A DNA stretch of 64,000 bases from Flavobacteriales bacterium (GCA_947470515.1 CANITF010000004.1:1-64000), one strand, 5' to 3'; positions 28,470 through 38,485 are shown, counted from the stretch's first letter. Numbers and translations: made by a program. Notes: a model not told the origin generated them from the letters alone.

Positions 28470-29159
28470 TTACTTCACCAAAAACTTAAATCCTTTTCCG
28501 TGAACATTCATTATTTCGATTGCTTCATCTTCTTTCAAAAGTTTGCGCAACTTGGCAATATAAACATCCATGCTTCGTCCGTTGAAATAATTGTCATCTC
28601 CCCAAATCGCGCGCAACGTAGCTTGGCGATCTAATATTTCATTTTCATTTTTAACCAATAATTTCAATAATTGGTTTTCTTTGGTTGTCAATTTTTTTAC
28701 TCCCTCAGCTAAATGCAATAGGCGTAATTCAGGCTCATATTTAATTTTACCAACCATCAACAAAGCATCTTCATTTGCGTCTCGTCTTTCCACACGTCTG
28801 AGAATTGCATTGATTCGAGCAAGAAGTTCTTCCATTGAAAAAGGCTTTGTCAAATAATCATCTGCACCAATTGCGAATCCTTCCAACTTATCTTCTTTCA
28901 TCGATTTTGCTGTCAAGAAAAGAATCGGAACTTTTTTGTCAATTTCTCGAATTTCTTTTGCTAAGGTAAATCCATCCATTTCGGGCATCATCACATCGAA
29001 GATACAGAAGTCGTAATTTCCTCCTGTAAATTTTTCAAATGCGCTTTTCCCATTGCGAGCAAGGTCTGCATCAAATCCTTTTGTTTTAATAAAAGTGTGC
29101 AATAAATGGCCTAAGTTTTCATCGTCTTCGGCAAGTAGAATGTTCAATTTTTTGCTCAT
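28470..29159 (-). CDS. OmpR/PhoB family response regulator
   Basis: 229 residues. Receiver domain: acidic EDDE near 11-14, phosphoacceptor D55 (CIFDVMMPEMDG), T83 (FLTAK) and K~105 (DDYLTKPFS). The C-terminal winged-helix DNA-binding domain (~130-229) has LTTKENQLLKLLVKNEN and SMDVYIAKLRKLL. It is encoded directly after its kinase with an ATGA overlap (29156-29159), so the pair is a two-component system. The regulon is unknown; adjacency to the polysaccharide cluster is only circumstantial. Confidence 0.95.
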   Translation of the reverse strand: MSKKLNILLAEDDENLGHLLHTFIKTKGFDADLARNGKSAFEKFTGGNYDFCIFDVMMPEMDGFTLAKEIREIDKKVPILFLTAKSMKEDKLEGFAIGADDYLTKPFSMEELLARINAILRRVERRDANEDALLMVGKIKYEPELRLLHLAEGVKKLTTKENQLLKLLVKNENEILDRQATLRAIWGDDNYFNGRSMDVYIAKLRKLLKEDEAIEIMNVHGKGFKFLVK

Positions 29160-30778
29160 ATTTTTTCTTTCATTACAAGTATAAATTCTGATCCTTCTCC
29201 AAATTTACTTCGAACAAGGATGTTCCAACCGTGCGAGTCTGCTATTGCTTTAACATAGCTTAAGCCAAGTCCAAACCCTTTAACATCGTGCAAGTTTCCC
29301 GTTGGAATGCGATACAATTTATCAAAAATTTTGTTCATGTGCTCTTTTTTTATTCCAACACCATGATCTTTAACGCTTAAAAGTAGTTTCTTATTTTCTC
29401 GCTTCAAATTAATTTCAATCTCTGGAGCCGATAAGCTATATTTTATTGCGTTGTCAACCAAATTGGAAATAATATTCGTCAAGTGCATTTTGTCCGATGT
29501 AATTTCAATTGGTTCTTTTGGCAGATTTAAATGAATTTTTCCACCTGAATTTTGGATTCTAAATTGTGCGTTTTGTGCCACATTTTCAACTAACTCATTT
29601 AAAATAACATGTTCTTCTTTTAATTTTATTTTCCCTTTGTCCATTACGGCACTTTGAAGAATGCGCTCAACCAACAATCCTAATCGCTTGTTTTCATCGT
29701 TAATCATTTTGACAAAAGGAGCAATATCTGTTGTGTTTTGCTGAACCATATCTGGATCATTCAATGCTTCACAGGCCAATGAAATAGTCGAAATTGGAGT
29801 TTTGAATTCATGTGTCATATTGGAAATGAAATCATTTTTAATTTCAGACAATTTATTTTGAGCCAAAATCGTTTTGAACATGAACATCAAGGCTACAATT
29901 ATTAAAATCATCAAGGTTAAACTGATGGTCAATGAACCCCACATTTCATGAAAGAGATAAACTCCTTTCTTGGGAAAATAGATGTGAATATACACATCTT
30001 CATCTAAGATATTACTAGGAAATAAGGCTGTTTTCCCAGTTAATAGTGTATCTAGTTTTTCATTGTAATTAGGAGGTGAATGGGCAAATTTAATTGGAAT
30101 GCCATATTCATTTGTGATCATAAATTGATAGGTATGTGGTAAATCATCGTTCCCGATTTCCGTTCGAATAACAGAGTCCAAAAAAACAGGGTCAATGCGT
30201 GTTGATGGATCTTCGTAAACATTGTTTTTGAATGCTTCGACCATCATATCATTCACAAATTTGGCTTTTTTGAAAATTTGCTGCAAAACACGTTGATCTA
30301 ATTGAATTGCTAATTTGACAGAATCGTTATGTGGTAAATGCTTTTTTTGTTTATCAAATAAATCTCTTAACTGCCTAACGTCACGCGCTAAAACCTTTTG
30401 TTCTGTTGTTAAACCAGTTAGTGAATCGTATGCTTTTCCCTTTATCACTAAGTAATTCTGGATTTCACCGTTTTCAAAAACTGCAGTGTCTTCAATTGAA
30501 ATGGATTCCTGTGCAGATACTAAAAGTTTAAATTCTTCTTTTAAAACATCTTTGTATTGGCCGCTAAAATCGCGGTTCACAATGTGCATGTACCGACGAA
30601 TATCTTCTGCTTTTTCATGGCGAACAGCGATTCGTTCTAAAGAAGTTGATAGATTTGTTTCAAACTGTGTGGATTTACGATCGTATAATTGCACCGTTTG
30701 GAACGCTTGAATCACTAATAAAGCGAGTAAAGCTATAACTACAAGAGCAACAATGAAATTGACACGTATTTTCCGCAC
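29156..30778 (-). CDS. Sensor histidine kinase
   Basis: 540 residues from GTG 30778 (only in-frame option; no ATG follows the upstream stop). Layout: N-terminal membrane helix (NFIVALVVIALLALLVIQAF), a ~250-residue periplasmic sensor domain, a second helix (~290-315), HisKA with phosphoacceptor His in SNMTHEFKTPIST, and HATPase_c with N, G1 (KDHGVGIKKEH) and G2 (GFGLGLSYV) boxes. It should phosphorylate the response regulator encoded after it. The stimulus cannot be inferred. Confidence 0.94.
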   Translation of the reverse strand: MRKIRVNFIVALVVIALLALLVIQAFQTVQLYDRKSTQFETNLSTSLERIAVRHEKAEDIRRYMHIVNRDFSGQYKDVLKEEFKLLVSAQESISIEDTAVFENGEIQNYLVIKGKAYDSLTGLTTEQKVLARDVRQLRDLFDKQKKHLPHNDSVKLAIQLDQRVLQQIFKKAKFVNDMMVEAFKNNVYEDPSTRIDPVFLDSVIRTEIGNDDLPHTYQFMITNEYGIPIKFAHSPPNYNEKLDTLLTGKTALFPSNILDEDVYIHIYFPKKGVYLFHEMWGSLTISLTLMILIIVALMFMFKTILAQNKLSEIKNDFISNMTHEFKTPISTISLACEALNDPDMVQQNTTDIAPFVKMINDENKRLGLLVERILQSAVMDKGKIKLKEEHVILNELVENVAQNAQFRIQNSGGKIHLNLPKEPIEITSDKMHLTNIISNLVDNAIKYSLSAPEIEINLKRENKKLLLSVKDHGVGIKKEHMNKIFDKLYRIPTGNLHDVKGFGLGLSYVKAIADSHGWNILVRSKFGEGSEFILVMKEKI

Positions 30779-30923
30779 GATTAATTTTTTAACGAAATTA
30801 ATCTTCCATTGGTAGCTTTGACTTTAGCTTAACTTTTTTTAACAGCAAAGCTAGGATGTTACAATTTTTAAGGAAGTCATTTTCACCTCGGTTTTGTAAT
30901 TTCTAATTCAAATTTTAAATTCG

Positions 30924-30931
30924 TATATTTG
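30924..30931 (+). promoter_or_regulatory. -7 box TATATTTG upstream of mntA
   Basis: Exact TAnnTTTG match, 18 bp before the ATG at 30950. Its position argues against the TTG start at 30929, which would lie within the box. Confidence 0.6.
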
Positions 30932-30949
30932 AAATTAAGAAAAAAAGTG

Positions 30950-31255
30950 ATGTTAAGTTTGATGAAGAATAAAATAGACGAATTGCAACTACTTTGCGAA
31001 AAGTATGATGTAAAGTCTATGTACCTATTTGGCTCAGCAACAACTGAAAAATTTAATGATTCAAGTGATATCGATATTCTAATTTCATTTAAGGAAATTC
31101 CATTCGAAAAATATACAGACAATTATTTTGAACTTCACGAAATGCTTGAAAAACTGTTTAATCGAAAGATTGATTTGTTAACTGAAAAGTCACTTTCTAA
31201 TCCTTACTTTATTCAGAGTATTGAGAAAACCAAGCAATTAGTGTATGCCGCGTGA
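30950..31255 (+). CDS. mntA: MntA-type minimal nucleotidyltransferase antitoxin
   Basis: 101 residues from ATG 30950; ATG 30962 is an alternative. The nucleotidyltransferase motif GSX10DXD is intact: GS at 28-29 and DID at 40-42, in FGSATTEKF...SDIDILI. In the characterised system MntA adds AMP to the HepT toxin and blocks its RNase activity. It overlaps the HepT gene by 11 bp, which supports coupled expression. The pair lies alone between the kinase gene and an outer-membrane protein gene. Confidence 0.88.
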   Translation: MLSLMKNKIDELQLLCEKYDVKSMYLFGSATTEKFNDSSDIDILISFKEIPFEKYTDNYFELHEMLEKLFNRKIDLLTEKSLSNPYFIQSIEKTKQLVYAA

Positions 31256-31589
31256 TATCAAAATGTACTTGCTCGACATTTCAAATTCTATTGATTCAAT
31301 TTTTGAATATTTGGGTAATGAAAGGAATTTTAAATTGTACGACACCAACAAATTAATTAGACGAGCTGTTGAAAGAGAATTGGAAATTATTGGGGAAGCG
31401 ACCAATAGAATAATAAAAATTAATCCAACTATTGACATTTCAAATGCAAGGAGAATTGTAAGTCTTAGAAATTGGGTCATTCATTCTTATGATAATGTGG
31501 ACAATGTAATAATTTGGGGCATAATTGACAAAGATTTGCCTTTACTAAAAACACAAGTTGATAATATACTTATTAAAGAAGGTAAATAA
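31245..31589 (+). CDS. hepT: HepT-type RNase toxin (DUF86)
   Basis: 114 residues, all-helical, DUF86/HepT family. The HEPN active-site motif RX4HXY is present as R75-NWVI-H80-S-Y82 in RNWVIHSYDNV. Tyr82 is the residue modified by MntA in the known system, where HepT is an RNA-cleaving toxin silenced by AMPylation. The start lies within the antitoxin gene. Whether it is a functional defence or addiction module here is not shown by the sequence. Confidence 0.88.
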   Translation: MPRDIKMYLLDISNSIDSIFEYLGNERNFKLYDTNKLIRRAVERELEIIGEATNRIIKINPTIDISNARRIVSLRNWVIHSYDNVDNVIIWGIIDKDLPLLKTQVDNILIKEGK

Positions 31590-31668
31590 GATATTAGCTT
31601 TAGTTTTAATAGTTGATTTTCATACTTTTTTCCAACTCAAACACGATTTTTCTGCTTTCAACGTTGTA

Positions 31669-31682
31669 CATTCGTACGAATG
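31669..31682. promoter_or_regulatory. 14-bp palindrome overlapping a start codon
   Basis: CATTCGTACGAATG is a perfect palindrome whose last three bases are the ATG of the 31680 gene. It could be an operator or a translation-affecting structure. No regulator is identified. Confidence 0.5.
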
Positions 31683-34600
31683 TCAAATTTACGACACATA
31701 AGCTTGTTAATTGTCTTTTTGATTAGTGCTGTGAATGGTTTTTCACAGACAACGAGTTTGCGTACACGAACATTTAGTGCTACAGCAGATACGCTGAATT
31801 TAGACACGTTATCGATCTCACCCAATTCTGTTCAAGTTTTTTGTGGCGCTGAAAGGTTGTCCTTTAATTCCTATTATTTGGATTATGCTAAGGCACGTTT
31901 CGCATTAACAACTCCTTGCGGTGATTCGATTCGAATTGTATATCGGGTATTACCAATGAACCTAGCAAAGATTTATGGTTCTCGAGATACGAGTATAATT
32001 TATAATCAAGACAAAGGAGACAGAGATAAATATTTAATCACTAATCAATACGATGTTTCGGATGTTTTTGGTGGTTCTTCAATTTCTAAATCTGGAAGTA
32101 TTTCTCGAGGTGTTTCTTTTGGAAATAATCAAGATTTAGGCGTTAATTCAACCTTAAACCTTGAACTTTCCGGTGATATCGCACCAAATTTAAAGATGAT
32201 TGCTTCTGTTTCTGATGATAATTTACCAATTCAACCAGATGGAAACACGAATAAATTACAGGAGTTTGATCAAGTTTTTATTCAAATTTACAATGATAGA
32301 ATGAAACTCATTGCGGGTGATTTTTGGATTTCGAAACCGAAAGGTTATTTTATGACGTACAAAAAACGTGGACAAGGACTCACTATGAATTATCAATGGA
32401 ATGCGGATACTACCAAAGTTTGGAATACCCAAGTAAGTGGAGCTTTATCGAAAGGGAAATTCGCGCGACAAATAATTCCAGGAATAGAAGGCAATCAAGG
32501 TCCTTATCGTTTGAAAGGAAATGAAAATGAACCTTTTATTATTGTTTTGTCGGGAACAGAGCGTGTTTATATCGATGGGAAATTGTTAGAACGAGGACAA
32601 GAATTTGATTATACCATTAATTACAATTCGGCGGAAGTGATTTTTACATCTCGCAACCAAATAACAAAAGATTCGAGAATTGTTATTGAATTCCAATATT
32701 CAGATCAAAATTATGCACGTTCACTTTTCCAAACGTCAACAACCTTTTCTTCTAGAAAATTGAATTTTTGGTTCAACGTATATTCTGAACAAGATGCTAA
32801 GAATCAATCCTTACAGCAGGATTTGTCCTTTTCTCAGAAGCAATTGTTATCTCAAATTGGTGACACATTAGATCTAGCCCGAACAAACAGCATTGATTCT
32901 ATAGGATATTTTGAAAATCAAGTGCTGTATAAAATGATTGATTCATTGATTTACGATTCCGTTTTGGTCTATTCTGTCAATCCTGATTCTGCTGTTTATC
33001 GCGCTACGTTCACATTTGTTGGAATGGGGAAAGGTGATTATGTTTTTAGTAATTTCAATGCACTTGGTCGCGTTTACAAATGGGTAATGCCAGTTGGTGG
33101 CGTTTCTCAAGGAGATTATGATCCTTCTCGTGTGATGATTACACCGAAACAAAAGCAAATGGTTACTTCTGGCTTTTCATATTCCATCAGAAAAAATCTT
33201 CGAGTCGAAACGGAAATGGCCTATTCTAAGAATGATTTGAATACTTTTTCAAAGTACAATAGTAGTGATGATCAAAGTTTTGCAAATCGAAGTAGGTTGA
33301 TTGGAACAATTCCTTTAAGCCGTGATTCAGTGCCAAAATGGCAATTGGAAACGAAATTAGAGCTGGAAGCATTAGATCGTAATTTTAGTCCGATTGAACA
33401 GTACAGAGCCGTTGAATTTGACCGAGATTGGAATACGAGAAACAAGGGATATTCAGGAAATCAAGTTGCTTCAACGATTGGGATGAATTTCAAAAATCAG
33501 TCGTTCGGAAACATGAATGTAGAAGGACAACATTTTATCATTGGAAGTGATTACCAGGGTTTACGAACAGCAATTAACGGCAAATGGAAACAAAAAGGAT
33601 TCAATGCAATTTGGGATGGAAGTTATTTATCAAGTAAAACAACCACTAAAAATGAATTTATTCGTCACCGTTCTGAATTTTCACAAGATATAAAATGGCT
33701 TAGAATTGGTTACAAGGATGATCATGAATTGAACCGATATTCGGGAGGAACAATGCCATTAGAAACGAATAGCTATCAATTTTTTGACTATCAATTTTAT
33801 TTAGCGAATGGAGATTCGATTAAAAACAATTATAAGATTTTTTACCGTGAACGATATGATCAGCGTTCGGATAGTTTGCAATTAACACCAGTTGCAAAGG
33901 CCAGAACGGCGGGTGGAGAAATAAAGTTGACAGAAATGAAAAACCAGTCTTTAAATGTTGTGACGAGTTACCGTGAGTTAAAGGTGTTGAATTCTACTTT
34001 ACTTAATCAAACGCCTGAAAAAACCTTGTTAGGAAGAATTGATTATGAGGTTCGTCTTTTAAAAGGAGCGTTGACGTGGAACAACTTTTACGAAATTGGA
34101 TCAGGTTTGGAACTGAAAAGAGAATTCCTTTACATCAAAGTGAATGATGGACAAGGCGTTTATACATGGATTGATTATAATTCAGATGGGATCAAAGATT
34201 TAAATGAATTTGAAATCGCACAATACATTGACCAAGCGAGTTACATTAGGGTTTTTACACCGAGCAATGAATACATAAAAACATATTCAAACGAGTTTAA
34301 TCAATCAATTTATTGGCGACCAGAACGTATTTGGTCTTCCAAAAAAGGAGTAAAGAAATTATTGTCTCGTTTTTCAGATCAAGTAAGGGTTCGAATCAGT
34401 AGAAAAACAAATTTATTCAATGGAATTGATGCTTTCAATCCTTTTTCAACCCAAATTAGAGACACGAATCTTATTGCAACTAATACGAATTTAAGGAATA
34501 CTGTTTTCTTCAATAGAACATCTAGTATTGTTGGAGGTGAATATACCTTTCAAGATTTGAGCAGTAAAACATTGCTTGCAACTGGTTTTGATTCAAAAGC

Positions 34601-35126
34601 AAATCGGTACCATGAACTTTCAATACGATGGAATATTAAAAGAATTTTTTCAATTGAAGCGAAAGGTCAGATTGGGACAAAAGATTCAGAAGCAGATTAT
34701 ACCTCAGGGAGAAATTATTCCTTGAAATATTATTTCATCCAACCAAGTTTGATATATCAACCAACAACAACTTTTAGGATAACATTAGATGGCAAATATT
34801 CTGAAAAAAGTAATGCTATTCAATTTGGTGGAGAACAAGCAAACTTATATGAATTAGGGTCAACTTTTAAATACAATCAAGCTGAAAAAGGTAGTTTACA
34901 AGGTGGATTCAAAACGGTTAAAATTGATTATAATGGAAGTCAAAATTCAGCATTGGGATTTGAAATGTTAGAAGCGCTAAGACCAGGAATAAATTATACA
35001 TGGAATATTGGTTATCAAAGATCCATTTCTAAAAATTTGCAATTGTCCATTCAATATAATGGTCGGAAATCTGAGAACACACGAACAATTCACTCGGGAG
35101 GAATGGAAGTTAGAGCGTTCTTTTAG
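31680..35126 (+). CDS. Giant outer-membrane beta-barrel protein, function unknown
   Basis: 1148 residues with a signal peptide (LLIVFLISAVNGFSQ). The N-terminal third carries a conserved run: SISRGVSFGNNQDL, then NSTLNLELSGDIAPN, IPIQ/PIQPDGNTNKLQEFDQVF, and LIAGDFW. A later block reads GPYRLKGNENEPFIIVLSGT with ERVYIDGK. The rest is long alternating strands (aromatic/Gly-rich) with the expected barrel character, ending without a sorting signal. I recognise it only as a conserved, uncharacterised large Bacteroidota outer-membrane protein; short pieces recall SprA-type barrels but I cannot call it SprA. It is monocistronic, in a 90-bp gap after hepT. Confidence 0.7.
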   Translation: MSNLRHISLLIVFLISAVNGFSQTTSLRTRTFSATADTLNLDTLSISPNSVQVFCGAERLSFNSYYLDYAKARFALTTPCGDSIRIVYRVLPMNLAKIYGSRDTSIIYNQDKGDRDKYLITNQYDVSDVFGGSSISKSGSISRGVSFGNNQDLGVNSTLNLELSGDIAPNLKMIASVSDDNLPIQPDGNTNKLQEFDQVFIQIYNDRMKLIAGDFWISKPKGYFMTYKKRGQGLTMNYQWNADTTKVWNTQVSGALSKGKFARQIIPGIEGNQGPYRLKGNENEPFIIVLSGTERVYIDGKLLERGQEFDYTINYNSAEVIFTSRNQITKDSRIVIEFQYSDQNYARSLFQTSTTFSSRKLNFWFNVYSEQDAKNQSLQQDLSFSQKQLLSQIGDTLDLARTNSIDSIGYFENQVLYKMIDSLIYDSVLVYSVNPDSAVYRATFTFVGMGKGDYVFSNFNALGRVYKWVMPVGGVSQGDYDPSRVMITPKQKQMVTSGFSYSIRKNLRVETEMAYSKNDLNTFSKYNSSDDQSFANRSRLIGTIPLSRDSVPKWQLETKLELEALDRNFSPIEQYRAVEFDRDWNTRNKGYSGNQVASTIGMNFKNQSFGNMNVEGQHFIIGSDYQGLRTAINGKWKQKGFNAIWDGSYLSSKTTTKNEFIRHRSEFSQDIKWLRIGYKDDHELNRYSGGTMPLETNSYQFFDYQFYLANGDSIKNNYKIFYRERYDQRSDSLQLTPVAKARTAGGEIKLTEMKNQSLNVVTSYRELKVLNSTLLNQTPEKTLLGRIDYEVRLLKGALTWNNFYEIGSGLELKREFLYIKVNDGQGVYTWIDYNSDGIKDLNEFEIAQYIDQASYIRVFTPSNEYIKTYSNEFNQSIYWRPERIWSSKKGVKKLLSRFSDQVRVRISRKTNLFNGIDAFNPFSTQIRDTNLIATNTNLRNTVFFNRTSSIVGGEYTFQDLSSKTLLATGFDSKANRYHELSIRWNIKRIFSIEAKGQIGTKDSEADYTSGRNYSLKYYFIQPSLIYQPTTTFRITLDGKYSEKSNAIQFGGEQANLYELGSTFKYNQAEKGSLQGGFKTVKIDYNGSQNSALGFEMLEALRPGINYTWNIGYQRSISKNLQLSIQYNGRKSENTRTIHSGGMEVRAFF

Positions 35127-35261
35127 ACATGTATCATTTCGAGAAAGATTGATTTGACAATAAATTTTTGATTCGATATTTTTAACGTGTGGAGTTTGGA
35201 TTTTGAACGAAAGCGAATCCATTTTGTATTAATCCATTTTGCATTAAAAAACATAAAAGAG

Positions 35262-36131
35262 ATGAATGTTAGTATCACAGAGCCATGTCCAGAAGATTGG
35301 AACAAAATGAAAATAGGGCTTATTTCTCGTCATTGCGACCAATGTGATAAACCTGTGATTGATTTCACAAAAATGGATCGAGCAGAAATAATCATCTACC
35401 TTTTGTCTAATCCAGCTACAAAAACATGTGGAAGAATGTCGCGCGATCAATTTGATTTCCATCACGACGATATTCCGTTGTTAATTGAAGGTTTGAAGAA
35501 GAAAGGCGGAAATACTTCTTTTTTAATTCTTGCGTTGGTGTGTGTGAGTTTGGTTTCGTGTAAAGAAGACAACCGAAAAACAACTATTAAAACACCGAAT
35601 CCAATTCATCAAAATTATCCTGACGGAAACACATTAGGCGAAGTAAGTATGCCAAATGATAGGAACGTAAAGGAAACAATTGTTCCAGAACATGTGAAAA
35701 AAGTTACAAAAGAACCCTCTATTATGCCTGAACCAATAATTATGGGAGAACCGGTTATGGTTGTTGATATTCAACTTGTTGAGCCTCCTGAAAAAATGGC
35801 GATAACAGATGAGGTTTTGAGTTATGCTGAAAAAATGCCAGAATATCCTGGTGGAGTTACAAAACTATTTGCTTTTGTATATGAGAATTTAAAGTACCCT
35901 GATTTTGAAAAAGAGAATGGTATTGAGGGAACGGTTTATGTGAAATTCACTGTTACGGAAGAAGGGAAAATTGTTAAACCTGAGGTTGTTCGTGGAGTAA
36001 ATGGCGCACCGAATTTTAATCAGGAAGTTCTTCGAGTCGTTAATAAAATGCCAAATTGGATTCCAGGAGAAAACAATGGGAAGAAAGTAAAAGTGTATTT
36101 TACAATGCCGTTTAAATTTCGGTTGGATTAA
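35262..36131 (+). CDS. TonB C-terminal energy transducer with N-terminal Cys motif
   Basis: 289 residues from ATG 35262; the frame is open 25 codons further up but only from an in-frame Met of poor context. Residues 1-90 hold EPCPEDW, C25-x2-C28 (RHCDQCDKP) and a later TKTCGRM, a zinc-ribbon-like segment common in Bacteroidota envelope regulators. A membrane segment ending VSLVSC (~100) follows, then a Pro-rich linker and a C-terminal TonB domain (MPEYPGGVTKLF, GIEGTVYVKFTVTEEGK, VKVYFTMPFKF). It should energise TonB-dependent receptors. The stop overlaps the end of the convergent ppx gene by 4 bp. Confidence 0.8.
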   Translation: MNVSITEPCPEDWNKMKIGLISRHCDQCDKPVIDFTKMDRAEIIIYLLSNPATKTCGRMSRDQFDFHHDDIPLLIEGLKKKGGNTSFLILALVCVSLVSCKEDNRKTTIKTPNPIHQNYPDGNTLGEVSMPNDRNVKETIVPEHVKKVTKEPSIMPEPIIMGEPVMVVDIQLVEPPEKMAITDEVLSYAEKMPEYPGGVTKLFAFVYENLKYPDFEKENGIEGTVYVKFTVTEEGKIVKPEVVRGVNGAPNFNQEVLRVVNKMPNWIPGENNGKKVKVYFTMPFKFRLD

Positions 36132-37024
36132 TTTTTTGTACTATCTAAATACATTTGATAAATCATACCATCTGATAATCCAATTTTAGGGACAATTAAT
36201 TCGGTTGATTTTAATTCATCCAAAATATAGATGTATATATCCAATGCTGGAAGAATAACATCTGCTCTATCTGGCTTCAGTTGGTACTCATCTTCTCTTT
36301 GAATAAGTGTAAGTGAACCAAGTTTGACTCTTAAATCTTTCATTTTTTCAAGTGAAACAGGTTCCATTTGACCAACGCCTACTATTTTATGGACTTTATT
36401 AATATTTCCACCTGTTCCGAAGATTTTATGCGGAGAATTTAAATCCACATGTTCAGCGATCCATTCATGAATATTCGACCAGACATCATTTTTTACTTTC
36501 CCTTTTAATAAACGAATTGTACCAATTTCAAAGGATTTTGAGGCAATGCGCTCACCACTTTCAAAGACACTCACTTCGGTGCTCCCACCGCCTACGTCAA
36601 TTACCAAAAAGGGAAGGGTTTTATCAAAATCAAGTAAGAAAAAAGTACTGAAGATTAATTCTGCTTCAACATCACCGCTGATTACTTCAATTTCAACACC
36701 TGATTCTTCAAGAATTTTTTCAATTATTTTCTTAGAATTGGTTGCTTCACGCATAGCCGATGTTGCAACAGCACGTAATTGTTTGACATCAAATATCTCT
36801 GAAATCAGCTTGAAAGCTTGAATTGTTTTTACAAAATCTTCCGTTTTTTTCTTGGAAATTTTTCCATCTTCAAAAACTTCTTCTCCTAGTCGCAAGGGAA
36901 CACGCGTATAAGAAATCTTTTTTACAAAAGAATGTCCTCCTTCATGTTCAACCTCCCCTACAAGCAGTCGGGCGGCATTTGTTCCTATATCTATTGCTCC
37001 GAATTTCATACTTTTTACTGTCAT
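36128..37024 (-). CDS. ppx: Ppx/GppA family exopolyphosphatase
   Basis: 298 residues, shorter than E. coli Ppx (~510) but typical for single-domain Bacteroidota members. ASKHA ATPase-like motifs: GAIDIGTNAARLLV at the start and FLVIDVGGGSTEVSVFE (~130). These enzymes hydrolyse polyphosphate or pppGpp. Starts are possible at 37024 (MTVKSMKFG) or the inner Met 37009. It converges with and overlaps the TonB gene end by 4 bp. Confidence 0.85.
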   Translation of the reverse strand: MTVKSMKFGAIDIGTNAARLLVGEVEHEGGHSFVKKISYTRVPLRLGEEVFEDGKISKKKTEDFVKTIQAFKLISEIFDVKQLRAVATSAMREATNSKKIIEKILEESGVEIEVISGDVEAELIFSTFFLLDFDKTLPFLVIDVGGGSTEVSVFESGERIASKSFEIGTIRLLKGKVKNDVWSNIHEWIAEHVDLNSPHKIFGTGGNINKVHKIVGVGQMEPVSLEKMKDLRVKLGSLTLIQREDEYQLKPDRADVILPALDIYIYILDELKSTELIVPKIGLSDGMIYQMYLDSTKN

Positions 37025-37174
37025 TACTTATTGAAACCACATAGAAACATAGGTCACATAGGTTTTATAGCTATTTTTTTCGTTTTTATAATTTTGAAAT
37101 ACTACTTTTTACAGTTTTAGTAAACCCCATAACTAGCAACTTGTAATTCGCACTTCTTTTCTTCTTTGAATTAA

Positions 37175-38485
37175 TCACTTCTTTCTAAAGAAAATACGAA
37201 TCGGCACACCACAAAAATCAAACTTTTCTCTTAAACGATTTTCAAGAAAACGTCGGTAAGAATCTGGAATGTATTGTGGTAAATTACAGAAAAACGCGAA
37301 TGCTGGTGAGTACATTGGCAATTGTTGTACATACTTGATACGAATATATTTTCCTTTCAATGCTGGGGGAGGAGTTGCTTGAATAATTTCTAACATCACC
37401 TCATTCAATTTGGATGTTGCAATTTTCTTGGTTCTATTTTCATGAACCATCATTGTTGCTTCTAACGCTTTGTGAATACGTTGCTTTGTCAATGTAGACG
37501 TAAAAATAATCGGCACATCATTAAAAGGCGCCAATTCTAGACGTAATTTAGCTTCGTATTCATTCATGGTGTTTTGATCTTTTTCAACCAAATCCCATTT
37601 ATTTACGAGAACAACACATCCTTTTGAGTTTTTCTCAATGATATAATAAATATGTAAATCTTGTTTTTGTAATCCTTCTTCTGCATCAATCATGAAAATA
37701 CAAACATCCGCATCTTCTATTGTTCTAACTGATCGCAAAACAGAATAATATTCAATATCTTCTTGCACTTTTGCTTTCTTTCGAATCCCAGCAGTATCAA
37801 TTAATAGGAAGTCAAATCCAAAGGAATTGAAACGTGTATTGATTGAATCACGCGTTGTGCCTGAAATACTTGTTACGATATTTCTTTCTTCACCAGTCAA
37901 GGCATTTACCAACGATGATTTACCAACATTTGGACGACCAACAATAGCAATTCTAGGTAAGTGATCTTTCTCGTTTACAGATTCATCTTCAATGTTGAAA
38001 TGTTTCACAACTTCATCAAGAATTTCACCTGTTCCGGTGCCATTTGTAGCAGATAAATCAAAAACTGGTCCTAGCCCAAAAGAATAAAATTCAGCAGATA
38101 ACCCAATTCGCTTATTACTATCAACTTTGTTGGCAACAATAAGTATAGGTTTCTTTGATTTTCGGAGCATCGAAGCCACCGTATCATCTAAATCTACGAT
38201 TCCAGTTGTCACGTCCACCATAAATAAAATTACAGTAGCTTCCTCGATAGCAATAACGACTTGTTTGCGGATTTCAGCTTCAAAAATATCATCAGATCCA
38301 TGCACGTAACCTCCAGTATCTATCACTGAAAATTGCGCCCCATTCCATTCTCCTTTTCCGTACAGACGGTCACGTGTTACGCCACTAATTTCTTTTACGA
38401 TTGCATCACGAGATTCTGTCAAGCGATTAAACAACGTTGATTTCCCAACATTTGGACGACCTACTATTGCAACTATATTACCCAT
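37175..38485 (-). CDS. der: Ribosome assembly GTPase Der (EngA)
   Basis: 436 residues with two tandem G domains, the signature of Der. First P-loop [11 protein letters not shown] (~8-18) and second [11 protein letters not shown] (~180-190). Both have NKxD (NKVD; NKWD) and DTAG-type switch II motifs. A C-terminal KH-like domain (~350-436) ends [10 protein letters not shown]. It is essential for 50S subunit maturation. It lies upstream of ppx, with a 150-bp gap, and downstream of era on the same strand. Confidence 0.97.
   Translation of the reverse strand: MGNIVAIVGRPNVGKSTLFNRLTESRDAIVKEISGVTRDRLYGKGEWNGAQFSVIDTGGYVHGSDDIFEAEIRKQVVIAIEEATVILFMVDVTTGIVDLDDTVASMLRKSKKPILIVANKVDSNKRIGLSAEFYSFGLGPVFDLSATNGTGTGEILDEVVKHFNIEDESVNEKDHLPRIAIVGRPNVGKSSLVNALTGEERNIVTSISGTTRDSINTRFNSFGFDFLLIDTAGIRKKAKVQEDIEYYSVLRSVRTIEDADVCIFMIDAEEGLQKQDLHIYYIIEKNSKGCVVLVNKWDLVEKDQNTMNEYEAKLRLELAPFNDVPIIFTSTLTKQRIHKALEATMMVHENRTKKIATSKLNEVMLEIIQATPPPALKGKYIRIKYVQQLPMYSPAFAFFCNLPQYIPDSYRRFLENRLREKFDFCGVPIRIFFRKK

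Noticed and set aside
35187-35261. Upstream extension of the TonB gene
   Set aside because: The 25 extra codons are not typical of the family N-terminus; ATG 35262 starts a conserved EPCPEDW-like opening.
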